From Coccinella septempunctata (Eukaryota > Arthropoda > Insecta > Coleoptera > Coccinellidae): a DNA stretch of 64,000 nucleotides. The stretch spans positions 32,935,521 to 32,999,520 of the forward strand of contig NC_058193.1 of assembly GCF_907165205.1 (NCBI RefSeq). Reading direction: 5' to 3'. This document shows positions 25,414-40,400 of the stretch, piece by piece. Each line of letters opens with the position of its first letter. Position 1 is the first letter of the stretch. The notes beneath the pieces are model-generated. The model did not search any database. It was not told the DNA's origin and saw nothing but the letters and a program-made list of their open reading frames with translations. Both the position numbers and the translations under genes were made by a program.

Positions 25414-28400
25414 GTAAGTTTGGATTATATATTTTGATTTGGTTGGTTGCTATTCGTTTTGTTGGTCGTGAAAAAGGCCATGAAAGACTCATAATCACCC
25501 CTTAAATCAATTTATACTATGCATTTACAGGAATGAATAGTATACAGGCTGGGCAAAATTCGTTGTCTACTGAGGGGATCTCGAGAACTATAGCAGCTAG
25601 ACGAAAATGGATGACACATTCTCGAGCTGTTTTTCCGTGACTAATCCAAATCTGAAAACAGAATCTGCCTATCATTTCTAGATTTCGAGTTATAAACAAA
25701 AATTGAGATTTTGACGATTCCGAAAAGTTCTCATAACTTATTTGTCTTTGAAGTTACAGATCTGAAACTTGAACCTTCTTAGGCACTTTCATACGTAGAA
25801 TCTATTGACAGAAGATTTTTTTCCAATTCAAAAGTAGCAAATTCAATAAAAGTTTGCACTTAAAAAAATGAAAGTTGACCTACCGATTCGAAATGAAAAA
25901 ATATTTTGAGCTCATCAGTGGATTCAACGTAAAAAAGTGCCTGTAGAAGGTTCAAGTTTCAGATTTGTATCTTCAAGGACAAAAAAGTTATGAGAACTTT
26001 ACGAAATTGTCAAACTCAAAAAAGAAGTATCGTAGGAGGCTGCTGTTTTCGCCATTCTTTGTTCTCCGAAAATGAGCTCGGAAATGTATCATCCGTTTTC
26101 TTTTAGCTGCCATAATTCTCGAGATCCTCTCAGTAGACAATGAATTTTGCCCACCCTGTACAGGGTATCTCAAATTGCTTGATTTTGTCTGTTGAAACTC
26201 CTGGGCTCGATTTTCTTAGTTTAAACTGTTTCACGATATCTTCATTCATCTTGAAGATACAACCAAATTCGTATATTTTGTTGATTTCGAAAATGTGCCA
26301 TAACTTCTTTATTCTCCAAAATGTCTGAAAAACATAAAAACTTTCTACTTTCTATTGGGAATACGATACTTTATTTAACTTTTTTATCTCCTGTACTTTA
26401 TTTATTTTTATGATATGAGATCAGAAAAAAAATACATTCGTATTCTAAAAAACGTAATTTTTTTCCACCCTTAGTTCAAAAAATTGATATTCCCAGTGAA
26501 AAAATGCCTGTAAAAAGTTTTTATCGTTTTTAGATATTTTCGAAAATAAAAAGTTATGGCACCTTTTTGAAATCGATAAAATATCTAAATTTGGTTATAT
26601 CTTCAAGACAAATGAAGATATCGTGAAACGGTTTCCAATAATGGACTTATCACGAAAATCGAGCCCAAGACTCCCCTCAAAGTTTTTACCTATCCAGTCT
26701 AGAAGTACCAGAAACAGCCAAAACCAAACAATTTGGGATACACTTTTCAACGTTCTATGGACTCGAAGTCAAATTGAGGAAATTCTTGCAAGAGAAAGAA
26801 CCTGCAGCGGATCTATGGCTAGAAGCATTAACAGCATTACAGAACAAACCTAAAAAAAAACGCACAAAGCACGAGATATTGTGTCATTGACTTCCTTTGG
26901 GGTTCGTTGAACGGTGAACTACCCGATTTTCAGTAAAATACGCACAAATACACACAGAAACCATGGTCGATATTCCCAATTTATATTCATTCATAATTCA
27001 GTCCACTTTCCGCCTGTTGACCAATAACGGTAAGAGGTGTGGGTTGAATTGAAGGGTTGTTACCCTTCGATCCCCTCAGAAAACTAATGATGCCATTAAA
27101 AGTTATCTACGACCTACGAGGATTGTTGAATTGCGTTAAGGGCAAACACCTAATTTTTTAGGATCATAGAACGTAGAATTAGCTTGAGAGGCAAACTCTT
27201 GTATTAGGGGTGGCTTGCCAAAGAAGTTATTTGTAGTACAAGAGGGAATTGGCCTCGGTAAAAGGGGGGTGTATATTTTTTAGATTATTCATCCACAATT
27301 AATCAGAGACATATTGAATTCAGTATGTTTAATGACATACAGTCTTCAGTTAAAGATTTGGAGATTTTGAAGGGGGTTGCGATGCACTGCTACATTATAA
27401 GATCTATTATCTAAAGCTCGCCATCCACAGTTCTAATGAACTCCAGAATGTGCTTGAATTCAATAAACGCTGAATTCTGTCTGTCTGTCGAGTTCAGCAA
27501 TAAAACGAAGAAACTTATTCCATTTTCATCTGGATATAAAGCATGTTTTCACTTCCGTGCAATAAACTTGAACATAATATATATTGTATAATTAACTGCC
27601 AGAACAGTAGCGTTAAATTTCTAGAAATCGCATTTTAAGTCTAGAGGCATCAGCTGAATCATCAAGTGGTATCGGTATCAGTTCTTGCAACTGTAAAATT
27701 CCCAATCTCAAGAAATCGAGTTTGCTTTCGATTGAAAGTATCAACTGACAATATCGAATGAATAATTGATAAATTCAGTTTATTAGATGGTACAAATAAT
27801 CCATATAAGTCTTCATTAGACAGACGGATTTCTCTTGAGGTTCTGATTCTGTACATTTGTTAAAAAACGAGGAAATACTTTTCACATTATTTTCATACCT
27901 TTCGCAGAATCTCTTCCAACTTTCACTCTATATCGATTTGGTTAAAAATTAACCACCATAATCATGCTGAAAAAAGTATCTCATATGGAACATTAACATC
28001 AATTCGTTTCTTAAAATCTACCTAACTATATTAAAGTTCTTTTTTAGTGATTATTAGCAAAAGTTCATCATTGAAGATAGTTAACCAACACCGTTCTTTT
28101 TTATAGTTGTTTCCCATGTATCATATTAAATTAATCGCCCTGTGAAGACTTTATTGATTGAAAATACATTCAAGGGTACATCATCTTCTCCATTCCAAGT
28201 GAGGTTCGAGCAACCTATCGAGCTTAATGAAAGGATGGAGTTATTACAAAAAACACTACCATTAATACCTCACTTGTTATCTAACTGAACCAAATATTAA
28301 GAGGCATCCCACGCGAATATTTCATAATTAAATGATGGAGTGATACTCCTCCAACAATAAGCTACTTAAAATTCACACTCAACTTGAAATTAATGGTACA

Positions 28401-31400
28401 TCGTTTGCTCCGTTTGCAGGCAACCAAAGAAACGATTACTTGAGCGTTGTGCTGCGTGATCGATATGAGATGGGGGGAAAAGAACCCATCAAAAGAATTC
28501 GAAAAAGCAGAAGCTAACATTTCTAATATTATGTAATTAAAAATCTTATTTTTTCTTGAAGAATTTCGCTAGCATAGATCGAAACATCTTCATTTGACGT
28601 TTCAATGAGACTTCATTTCATTGAGTTTCTGATAATGAACCTGAGTTGTAGTTAATACTCCGAGAAAAAAAGAATTAAGGCATTTGGGCATCGAATAAAT
28701 TCATCCATCATTCATTGATATAGTAACACTGGTTACAAACAGAATAAATAATTCCAGATTTCACATTTTCATTTTTGGTGGATGCGCTTTCTCGCATATT
28801 CGCCTCTAAATAATGAATTCGCCTAATTTGAATTCAGGAAATAAAACTGTTAGAGTAGTTATCCCGTCGAGAATCCTCGTGCAAAATGAAAATTCACTTC
28901 GTGTTTACCTCTGAAGGCGTTCGCTAGGCCATAATAATCCAGATTGCGAGGGTGCAACTATAAAATTTTCATATAAATTGGTTTGCACGACCCAGCATCG
29001 CAACATGACGCCAAGGAGAGGATGATTTGCTACGGAATAGGGTGACAGGATGGCATAAGGAAGATCAATTCCGGCGGATATGATGGACTCTTTCGTTTTC
29101 ATAATTCTACTTGATGAAACTATAGATTACTACAGTATCTATTCCATTGTTTCAGATGCAACAATGAATCCTTCCAAGAAAATATCCTTATGTAGGTTTT
29201 TCCTAAATTTCCTTCATTGTTTCCAGTATAAATCAGAGGGAAGAAGACATTTCATGGAATGGAAGTTCGAAGGTCTATAATTGGCCTATTTATTCGAACT
29301 GATCAAGTCATTTTTGTTACTACGAAACAAACTTCCCCAACTTCGATACTTCCATGAGTACCTAATCACATCTCATCAGCGTAATAACCGGAGGCTTGGT
29401 AGCTCCCCAAACTCTTGCGGAAGTTTCCCAGATATAAATCGAGCCATACGCCAGAATTTCCACAAACTTCCCCCTATTTTTCAGTGCAACATTCGGAAAC
29501 TTTGATCCCCTTACCATTCGAGGTATTGTGGGATAAAGAACTCTTCAACGTTTACTTTGAATGGGAATTGGATCGATGAAAGTGCTTATAAGTTGCTCCA
29601 CGACTCTTATTCGCTCTTGTAGCCAACATGAGGGACCCAAAATTAGTTATGTACCATTTTAGCTGCCAAGAACACAAAAATTGTTAAGGGTTGTTATTGG
29701 GAAATCAGCCAAAGCTTAGATAAGGAGGTTCCACCAAAGTCAAAATGATTTCTTTTGCTTGAGATATTCCTCTTCAATTCATCCTTCCCCCTGCAAAACT
29801 TCATAGCCGACTTCTCGTTTCCTTGTATCTAGGGAATGCAATCCCGATCCCGCGGGATCCCGATCTCGCGAGATCTCGTGTGATTTTTCGAGATCAATCC
29901 CGCAGCAGAATAATAACGAGATCCCGATCGAGATCGGCGGGATTGGGCCGTAGTAGTAAATGTGTCAACGGCAGACCATATTCTTCAAAATTATATTCAA
30001 CAGGAGTTTGGCAAAACAATTCAACTGGTTCTTGACTGTAAAACTCGTTGGTCTAGCCAGTGCGACATGATAAGTACTTACAATAAAGTAAAGCAGTGTG
30101 TAGCTAAGACCCTGATTGACGTTTCACTCAGTTATAATTCGGACTATTTTTTCACGGATGAAGAGCATGCTGTCCTTGTCGATTTAGAAAACACATTTCA
30201 GCCAGTGAAATTGACAGTTGAGGTATTGTGCCGTCGAGATACTGACTTAGTGAGTGCCGAACACACATTACGTTTCATGATTCGAAAGTTAGAATGTCTG
30301 AAAACTCCACTCTCAGAAAAGTTGGTCGCTTCAATGAAGAGGCGTATCTCCGAGCGTCGAATAAATGCAACCGCAGCGCTGTTATATTTGAAAAATCCAA
30401 ATAATTATCAAGATAAATTGGATCTATTAAGAGACAATGAAACTCTTCAATTGCCCACCAAATACATTGTCCGGAAAGAAATAAAAAATATAATTGAAAG
30501 ATTATATCCTAAACAAATTGAAACATCATCAAACCTACCCTCAACTTCTGGCGATGAGAATTTACCGTCATTACCGTCAGGAAACGAAGAATTTTCTTTC
30601 TCTGAAAAATTGAATAAAACTCTACAAGAAGAATTAGAAGAGACTCTGAAGGCATCTAAAAATCCTGTTATGAATACAACCAGTAGCAGCTTGGACAGAT
30701 TAGAGTCTCTTCTAAAGAAAGAGATGTCCCTTTATGAGTGTGGAGGAGCAAGGGGTATATTTTCAGAATTTGCATATAATTGATTTTCCACACTGATGCC
30801 AACTAGTGTGGAAGCAGAAAGGGCATTTTCAGCTGCTGGGTACATAGCAACAGATATCAGGTGCAGGTTATCAGACAACACCCTGAGCAATCTTTGTATT
30901 TTGAGGAGTTATTTCCAAAATCACTCATGAATTTTTTCATTGATTATGTTATAATTATTGTTTTTGTTTTTATTAAGAAAAGGATAATGAGTTGTTTTTT
31001 ATGTATTTAAGAATAAAGTTTTTTCTTCTAAGTAATATTTTATTAATCAACCTCATATTCACAACCAAGAAATTTCAACCACTTTTTGAATTTCTTCAGA
31101 ACTACCGAGATCTCGAAAATACCGGGATCCTGCGAGATCGTAATTTCCTAATCTCGCGGATCCCGCATTCGCGATCTCGCACCGAGATTGCATTCCCTAC
31201 TTGTATCCTATAATCCCCCATCCATAAAGCTCTTTCAATCTGTTGATGCCTATTCCTCACAAAAGGATTTAATCTGTGGTTTACATTTTGAGAACACGAG
31301 TCTCTCCAACGTTCGAAGACAAAGTTAGCTGCATTAGTTTCGCGTTTTCAGCGACCTTTGTTCCTAATTTAAACTGGAGTAACTGGCATTAACGAGATAA

Positions 31401-34400
31401 TAAGAGCGAAGCCAACTTGGCCAAGAGTGATACGGCACAAATTGGTCCCTTTTGTTTCAATATATTTATTGCATTGCGTGGTAGAATGATGACATTCTAT
31501 TGTCTCTGGAATGCAATAAGATCGCTTTCGAGGATGCTCTATTCGCCTAGCTAGAAGTCCTCATTTCAGTACAACGAAATTTCCTATTTCCATATAAGTT
31601 AGGTACATTTATAGTTACATAACTAAAAGAAGTGCCCCGAAGTCTAAACGATAGTACTCTTCTTGAACCTGGAACCTTTCAATCAACATTCAGACGTTGA
31701 AACATCGACATAAAATAGACCATAACACCAAGAAACACGTGGAACGTTTCGATGTACCTACAGGCGTGGACATCATCGTCGACGGGTGGGAAACACGATC
31801 TGGGACCCAGAGGACAGATAGGTTGTCGTCGTCTTCCTCGTGAAGATTAACAGAACGCTTCTCAACGCAGTAACCAGGTCCTGCAGCTCTGCACCTGTTC
31901 GCAGTTGCCCCGCGTAGACGATTTACTAGTTCTCGTTTCTCGATCAGAGAGCTGGTGGGCCAGCAGTGCTGCCGCAGTACCCGTATCGAAGCCTCTGTAT
32001 CGGCTCTTGTCCAGGTCCAGGCCGATCCGCGTAGTATACTCCGATTGACGAGTGTTGTTTTGTGCCAGCAAGAACTGTGTGCAACAAGTGACTGCTTTTT
32101 TTTTGGGGAGGAGATTTCGAAAAGATTAAAGCGATGGGGAAGAATAAGATGCATCCGTGAGTATTTTTAGGGGAGATAATTTTGGTACTTCTCGTAAAAT
32201 TCCTGCTGGAAGTCTAGCTTGTATGTGATTTGAGGGTTAGTGGACCATCTCTGCCCTTTGCGTTCTTATGGGCCCACAAGAAATTGAAACCTTAGAACCT
32301 TAGGAAACATTAAGGAGAAGGAAGAATTAATCTACAGAGTGGGTTAAAAGTAACGCACAAAATTTATATCTTCGGTATTCACGCAACATTTTGTGTACAA
32401 TTTAAGGGGGTGGAGAGTTTTTGTATTCTTTAAAGTGATCATTGGATAGACCTTCTGTTGTTGAAGATCGTTTAGTCATTGAAGAAATTTTTTTCAGAAG
32501 AAATGAATGAATATATATAATTGATACGTGTTTCATTCAGAATGATAGTGAGCAGAATGAGTAGAGCAAATAGGAATACTGAAAATGTTTGTGATCGACC
32601 TCACAATACACAAAAAAATTGAAAATTCAATAAATAGAAATTATTTTGATGAAGAGAATTACAATTTTTAACATCAAACAATAATTATAGCATGTGTATG
32701 CGAGAGGCAGTCTATCAGAGGTGTATCATACCTACAATAATTTTGCGAATGATACAAAAGCTTAGGGAAAACCTCCAGTAAAAAAACCTTTCTCTAGTGT
32801 GGTGTGTAGTGCCTGTAGTGGATTGATTGATTGATTCTTATGATGAAAAAGGGCTTATAAAAACCCTATCAATGATAAAATCATACTAAGCATAAAAACG
32901 TCTATCCAATTTCGATAAAATGAGTTGTGGTTGCCATTTAAAAAACTACCCCCCCCTCGTAGAGGGTTCATGACAAACTCCTTAATTATATATTATGAAA
33001 AGTTGCGTAACTTCAAGATATACATTATCCTATCCGAGCAGAATACCGAAAATATGAATTTTTTGTTCCAATTTTTGACTTACTCTTTTTGTATTGGTTT
33101 ACCAAGGGAGTTTAAGGAAAATCAGTTCAGATGTTATCGAGTTAATAATACACCTTATGCTTTCCTGATAAATTTATTTAAAATTTAACCCAATAGTTTT
33201 ATCTTGGTTGTTCATTTTTTCTGCAACAACCTCTGGAACATTTTTGGATTCTGCAAATCGAACGTAGAGCGTTCAGGAGTTTTTCAAGGAATTATGCTAT
33301 ATGAATTGATGAAATTCAGCACATCAAGTATGCCTTTAGTTGAGGACATTTGATGTTTCTATATCTAATGAGATCTTGGAAGGCTAAAGGTTTTAAATTG
33401 GGAAAAAACATCAATATCTTTTCGTCAGCCTGTCTTATCAGGTATATTTCTGAATATTTTCAGTATGAATCTATCAAAATCTAAAAGAATTTATTGCTGA
33501 CATATTTCTCATCATGTTAGTCGGCCAATTACAATTATCAATTACCTGAATGATGAGGTTGTTATGTAGGTATCACTCACTTTGGAAATACCTCAGCTTA
33601 TTATACAAGAGAAGAAGTAAATGATATTATAATAAGATTTAAATGACCTTGCATACTGTGTCAAATTGTACTGATACTATTATACAGGGTATAATACAGA
33701 TGTGAAAGAATAGGTATGAAAAAATTTGAGGGGTGTCTAAAAATAGTGTTGGTTTTTCATGAAACCTCTGCTTAGATACAACCCCTCAAAAATGACACCT
33801 CAAAAGCAATTTTTAATGTATGGGTAGCTACTTCAGAATATGATTAAATCATCGACATCTTCACAAATTTCTTCGGGAATTCAATCACTCATTAGTCTCA
33901 TTCAACCCAGATTACGTGAATCATGTGGGATTGTAAATAAAAGAAGAATAAATATTTGGATTTTCGTTGTCACTCGTGAAAGATAATAAGCAGATTGTTC
34001 TCAAGAACATAATAAAATCATCACCTAATATTTTCATTCGAGTTTATCTCACAAATCAAATAATCTGATTCTGAATAATAACACACAATGCATTGGGAAA
34101 TCCTGAAGAACTTAACTGTTTAATCCAATAATAATCCATGTCTGATCTTGTGGTAAATAGGGTGGATGTTAAAATACGTAATTCCCAATTTATAATCTCT
34201 GAAATTCTGAAAAAACATAAAATTTATAATTTTTGTGTTCAAGGTCGGAAATTACTAGAGTTTGCTCAAAGAAATTTGTTAGAAAAGCTACTAATTTTTC
34301 ATTCAGCGTTTGTATTGGCCAAAGCTCTGTCTGATAACGATTTTCCATTATAGACTCAACGCTCGCTCTCGTCTGAATTTTTTTTCAATGTGGCGTTTTT

Positions 34401-37400
34401 ACACTACAGATACCTACACTCAAGCATTTCCGATATCACGTTCATCGCAGACTGTAACCTTTCCAATCTCTCAGAGATACGAGAAAATAGAGTGGAGAAA
34501 GTGACAGCTCAGCTCTGCAATTTATTTTGCAGACGTTGCTATCGAGGAATATAGGAAGAGATATATTGGTTTACCATGAGAGATATATGGGAATTCTATC
34601 GAGGATCATATTGAATTATTATGGCATATAGTATACAGGGTCTGGGAACTTATAGTTAGTATATTTTCGTTATAAATTCTCGTACATGCAACATCCACAA
34701 TGATTCAACATTTCGTTTATTGCTCCAAAAAAACAATCTAAATTTTACGCAGTATGTAGGAGGACCTAATTTTTGACTGGATCTCAAGTACACACAATTT
34801 TATTGTCAAGCACAAAAAACAGTAGGGGAGACTGGGGAGGGTTGATACGTTTTTTGGAATTTTTATTCTGGAAACGGAATTATATGAAGAAGCAGGACTT
34901 TTCTTATATTATATAATTCTTCAATTAATCGTTCAACAAAATAAATATAGAAGTCGCAAAACATAAACATCTTATTCTGTACAGAACGTTGAACACAAAA
35001 ACATGCAAACTGTCTCAAGCCTCCCCACATATGGGAGGATTGATACGATGTACTGGGAGAGTAATCGAGAGGATTATTCAGCTCAGTAGGTAGGTCAGCA
35101 ATGATACTGGCTTACTTTGGTCCTATAGGTGTAGAAAAATCAGGAAATTGTCAGTTAGTCACTTCCACACAAGAAAAGTCGGCCTCGTTAAATACATGGG
35201 GATTGTACGGTTTTTAAAAATCCCTTTGATATGTTGGATGGTGAAGACGCCTTCATGTAGGCCTATCCAACTAGCTACGGAATATTTTTTGAAGATTATA
35301 CATGTATCAGGCCTCCCCACGACAAATGTCTCAAACCTCCCTGAAAGCAATTTTTAAAGTGAATTATGTTTTCATCTTATACCCATATATTTTGAAAAGC
35401 GAATAAAACTGTAAATTGAAGAGTTTTATGCATATTTCCCAGTGAAATGTTTGTTTATGCCGAAGAATTAATGCATGATCATAAAACCCTTAGGTAACAT
35501 GAGTAAAAACTTACAATTTCTCACCTCGAAACACTCTTCGTTGAATATTTCACAAACAAACTACTGTTAGCCTTACATATTAACGTCACGCAATGCCCTC
35601 TGCCAAAGAATAGTGTTCACTAGTATAATACTTTTGAAAACGGCTACAGATCGCGGATATAAGCCTGTATCAAGCCTCCCCATGTATCAATGCTCCCTAG
35701 TCTCCCCTAATATTCCCCTGAAATTCTTCAAATATTTTCTACATTCCTCATTTCCTACAAACTCCTGATAGTTATACTATCAGGGAGTTGCTCTTAGAAC
35801 CACTTATAGGTCAAATTCCGTGTTGTATATAATTTAGAATGTAGTGGCTGTATATCTTCTGGAAAAACGATGCCTAAAGGCCTGTGTAGAATACCCGCTG
35901 AGTTGAGATAGCTCTGAGAGATTGGGGCCATAGCCCATAAGCTCTGCCATGAGTAACTTTGTTATTTAATACAAGTGCAGACTTCGTGAATCACGTGAGG
36001 ACGTAATAGTTGCATTCAGTAGGTCTGTGAAGCAATATATAGCAAAATTAAGACTGTATATCTCACATAAATGGAACCCACCAAAAGAACAACAACAAAC
36101 TCGAATAGACAAATATGTTCCACCTAATAAGAAAACAACCTTTTAGATTGTGAATTAGGAAGGAACATTGATACAACTTAATGTTCTCAACTCTAATTGA
36201 AATAACCTCATTCTACTCCTGGTCCTTTAATCCAATCTTGATCGCAATTACCCAGATTATAATTCCACTGTTTATTTGTGTTGTGAGTCATTATTTCCTA
36301 GGTGTGAGGCTATTTCAGATTCAAATTTGTCGTATCAGAGTGGTAATGAAGTTTTTCTTATGCCTATTCAATGGGTGAAAGTTGTTGTTCATTGGACATA
36401 TTATGAACAATTGCTATATAGAGATTAATCTGAAATTCATTAAAATCAATCTTGTGGATTCGATATATCCTTGAAAGCTGATACTTTGTTATGAAACGTT
36501 TGTTGATGGTTCGCAATGAATGAAGTGTGTGCTCAGAATGTGAAACACGTTTATGATCCTCGTAGAATACCTAGCCACCAGAACACCTTTATCAAAAGGA
36601 CTACTGATCGTATGCGCGCAATCTAACTGATGTTAATACATATTTTATAACAGATAAACGTTAATTCCTCTCCAACATAGTATATATAACATTCCTAATA
36701 GACAATTCAATGTCAACGAACATTTCTATTCTTGGCAACTAATCTAGTTTTTCTTTATTACGATCCTTGGCAATTACCTGTTCGATTTTTAACTAATTAA
36801 AACGTTTCTGAAACCGCATTTCAGTCTGTATTTCGCTTGCTCGTTTTTTCTTCTATAGTTATTGCAGTGAGAACCTGCTTTTAGAGCTATTCCGGTTTTG
36901 GCAAGGAGAAAATTCATACAATCGATACAGGAATTATAATTCGAAAGAAAAAAATTTTATGCATTATATTCTGGGTGGAAATTTTATGGAAATACTAGAT
37001 GCTCTTTCTCAAGTTTCCTTAATTTCAGTTATTATGGGATCATACTCGTGTTGATGGAGTAAAATCTGGAACTAGGGGAAGAGAAATCATGGAGATAATT
37101 TTGATTGTTCATTTACGCTAAGTACGGTCATATTTTTTGCTCCTCGCAATTTGCGCTTCTATAAATAAAATAGCGTATTGTCAACAATAAAATGAGTCTC
37201 ATGGACGCATACGAAGTCATAAATAACTTGGTATGCCTTTATTTATATCGTCCTTATTATCATTTGCGATAGAGATTTGAATGAAAGGGATTTGGAGTTG
37301 TTTTCGTCTATTCCATCGCTAGCTTTTTCAATGGCAGGCATGAATTAATTGAAAATAAAAGGTTCAGGCCTCTTTTATGTGCTGCTGGATCATCCGAGCA

Positions 37401-40400
37401 GCGTTCATATTCAGCTTTAATGCATTCATTTTCGCCTCATGTTACACTAAATGAAAGTTTTTTGGAGCATATGGAATGCGATCATTTCCGTTTATGTTGA
37501 ACCAGGAATGATGCTGGTCCTTATCGAGGACAAAATTTAAATGCTTGGGAAAAAGTTTGTCATACCTAATTTTCACTTTTCCATGTATTTTGAGGTCAAC
37601 GATAGAATAGGTGACTTTGAAGGTGTGTAATAGGTGCCAGTAAAAAGGTATGAAAAACATTCATGGATGATTATGTTGGAAAAATGTTTGAGATTTGGGA
37701 AAAAGTCAAGTGATTGTAGAGCACTTGCTTTCGTTTGATATAGAGAATATCCTCTGGTTTCTACGTATCCAATAGAATAGCTGATCGAAACAAATGAGTT
37801 TTATGGGATTTTTCGAATGAATTATTTCTGCTATAAAAGTGAGGAAGCGATGAAACGCTTTTAAATTCACTGCGCTCAGTGTCAAGGCTACAATGGTACA
37901 GGTATATTGTTGTTTTTCTTGTCTAGGATGACGTTCATACATCGACAAAACGTGGACTCATGTGCAATTTTAATGGCATATCCGACAGTTAATTTTTCAT
38001 ACATGGCATTCGAGTTAGCCACAGTGCTAGCTCGAACATTTAATTGCATAATTAAATATCGACATTCCTAATTAAAATTTGCGGTTTACAATTTTTTTAT
38101 CCTAATTCGTGTTGTATAATTTTTTAACGTAGAACGGGGTTCTTGAATTTATTATAAGCAGGCGAATTTAAAAGCTTTTTACTTCAATAAAATCATCGTT
38201 TACTCATGCTAACTCCTATTGAAACGTTTATGATGCATAAAATTTAGTCCATGGAATCTGTGAAATATTTATTCATCCAAAAGAACTAGAGGATAATTGA
38301 AAATGAAATATTTATGTATTTGAGTAGTATCATTAACATTTTCATAAAGCTGGTGTCCTTGTCAGACTAAGGAGTTTATTTTTCAAAGGAACTAGACGAA
38401 ATAATTGGTGTTACTGAAACGAAGAATTCTTTTTTAGAGGAAACCATGCAAGAGATCTGTCGGTAATTCATAGCGATTTTATCTCTCATACGGACCCACT
38501 GGAGATATTATATTGCGAAGATGCTAAACTTGAAAATTTCCATGCACGTCAAGGTTGTCGTCTATTTATATAAGAAGAAACGTTCAAATTAACCTTGAAA
38601 TCGGAATGCCACCCGCTGTACTCACATTGTAACATTTCTTCTATTTTTGTCAAGAATTTCATGCCACACCCAGTAATCTCAGAGCTTCCTACAATGCTAC
38701 ATACATTACTTCCATTCTATAGGATTCATTATGATCTGTGTCTTTTTTGGACCTATATTTTCAAAACTAGCCCAGTAGCTTATGTACCACAACTACAAAA
38801 AAATCAATTTTGGGAAGAAGTAGTTAGAGACAAGAGAAATTATGAGAATCACAAATTTTCATCTCATTTTCACCACCTCATCGCTGATTCTAATCTTGTA
38901 TGGACACCAATCAGTACCTCCCACATAAACCGGATGATCTATCATTTACGTTCAGCCGGTTCAGCGACATCTTTGCTCCAAAAAGACCATATCCTCATCC
39001 TGCTGAGATCCACACGCACACCGATGTAAAAATGAATGAACGTAGTACAACGTTTACAAAAAAGGCAAACGGAAATTGTGAATGAAACCAGTTTTATAGT
39101 AGATGGAGCCGTTTGTGTTTCACGTCTTCACTCACAGGAGCCAGTGTTGATGACGCTATTTACGTTTGTATACGTTCCACTTCGAAGAACCGTAATAAGA
39201 TTGGTTTGGTTTTCTTCCATCTATTTCCAATGAAAATAATTCCTCTCAAAAATCATAAGAACTTCTTTGTAGTCGTAGGAGGAAATCACTATTTTATCTA
39301 TGAAACGGTAGCAGATAAATATAATTCATCATTCAATAACACTTCAAGACTTCAATAAGGGGGTGGATAAACAACCATCATCTTCAGCAACAAAAGAATT
39401 ATCCTTGAACTCTCTAAGGGTCTATCCATTTCTGGCACAAAGTTAGGGTTACCATTCAATAAAACTAAACTACCCGACACCTTTCATAGAGTGTGCAAAA
39501 TGAACTCCTCATATGAATAAAAACCCAATCTCTTCGCTCTCAGAAAATACAACAACAAATGTTTTGGTGAAAAACTGAAATTCTCTGAATCAGGCCACCC
39601 TAAGTGCGGTCCTGCGGATCTCAACAGAATATGGCGTTTTCCACTGATGCGCCAGGATACGTCTTGATCCTCGGGCAAGGAAATAATTAGACATATCCTT
39701 TTAGCATCCATCCAATTTTTCGGAATTGTAATCCCTCACTTCCACACAAACATTCCTTCTCGGATCTGGTAGAATATGTTAGAGATCTTCATCTTATGGG
39801 AACATTGATGACCTCAGGCTAACGACACACTTTTTCAGTTCTTTCGTCCATTCAGAGATCAAGAGACTATCGAAGATATCAAATATTTGTCGGAGGATTG
39901 GCTCTCGAGTTGAGAAAACTGTCACTAAAAAGATTTTTATGAATGGAAGGGAAGATTGTTCTTTTCAAGAATGATCTTTAGTTCAAACAAAGTACCCACC
40001 TCTTGGCTATCCTGAATATTACTAATGGAGTTCATTTTCCTGATTATGTAGTTGGTTGATACAAAAATAGATTGAAATCTCCATCAGTAGAAAGAATAGC
40101 CCACCCCTCTATTAATTAGGATTTCATTTCCCACCTTAATCAATAAATTACTCCCTTATCGGCAGTTAAAACCCACTATTTATTATTCCCATCAGGATAT
40201 AAAGCATTCATTTCAACCTGAAAAAATCGTATTTCAAAAGACCTCAATTAGCATCAATTTTCCATTAGTTCATGACAAAATAGCTGGGTAGTGGAACCAT
40301 GAAAGTGTGTCACAGTTTTCCCAATCTTGAATCAATTGAAAATATTCAAACTAATCCATAATTAACATACCACAAATGCAGCCATAATTGAATACATCTG

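Noticed and set aside
31690..32154. 154-codon minus-strand ORF over the GC-rich island
   Set aside because: Low complexity, no domain and no homology I recognise; a GC-rich block lowers stop frequency. The plus-strand exon reading fits the b561 gene better.
38595..39029. 144-codon plus-strand ORF
   Set aside because: No recognisable domain, shadow ORFs in other frames, and no splice or promoter context.
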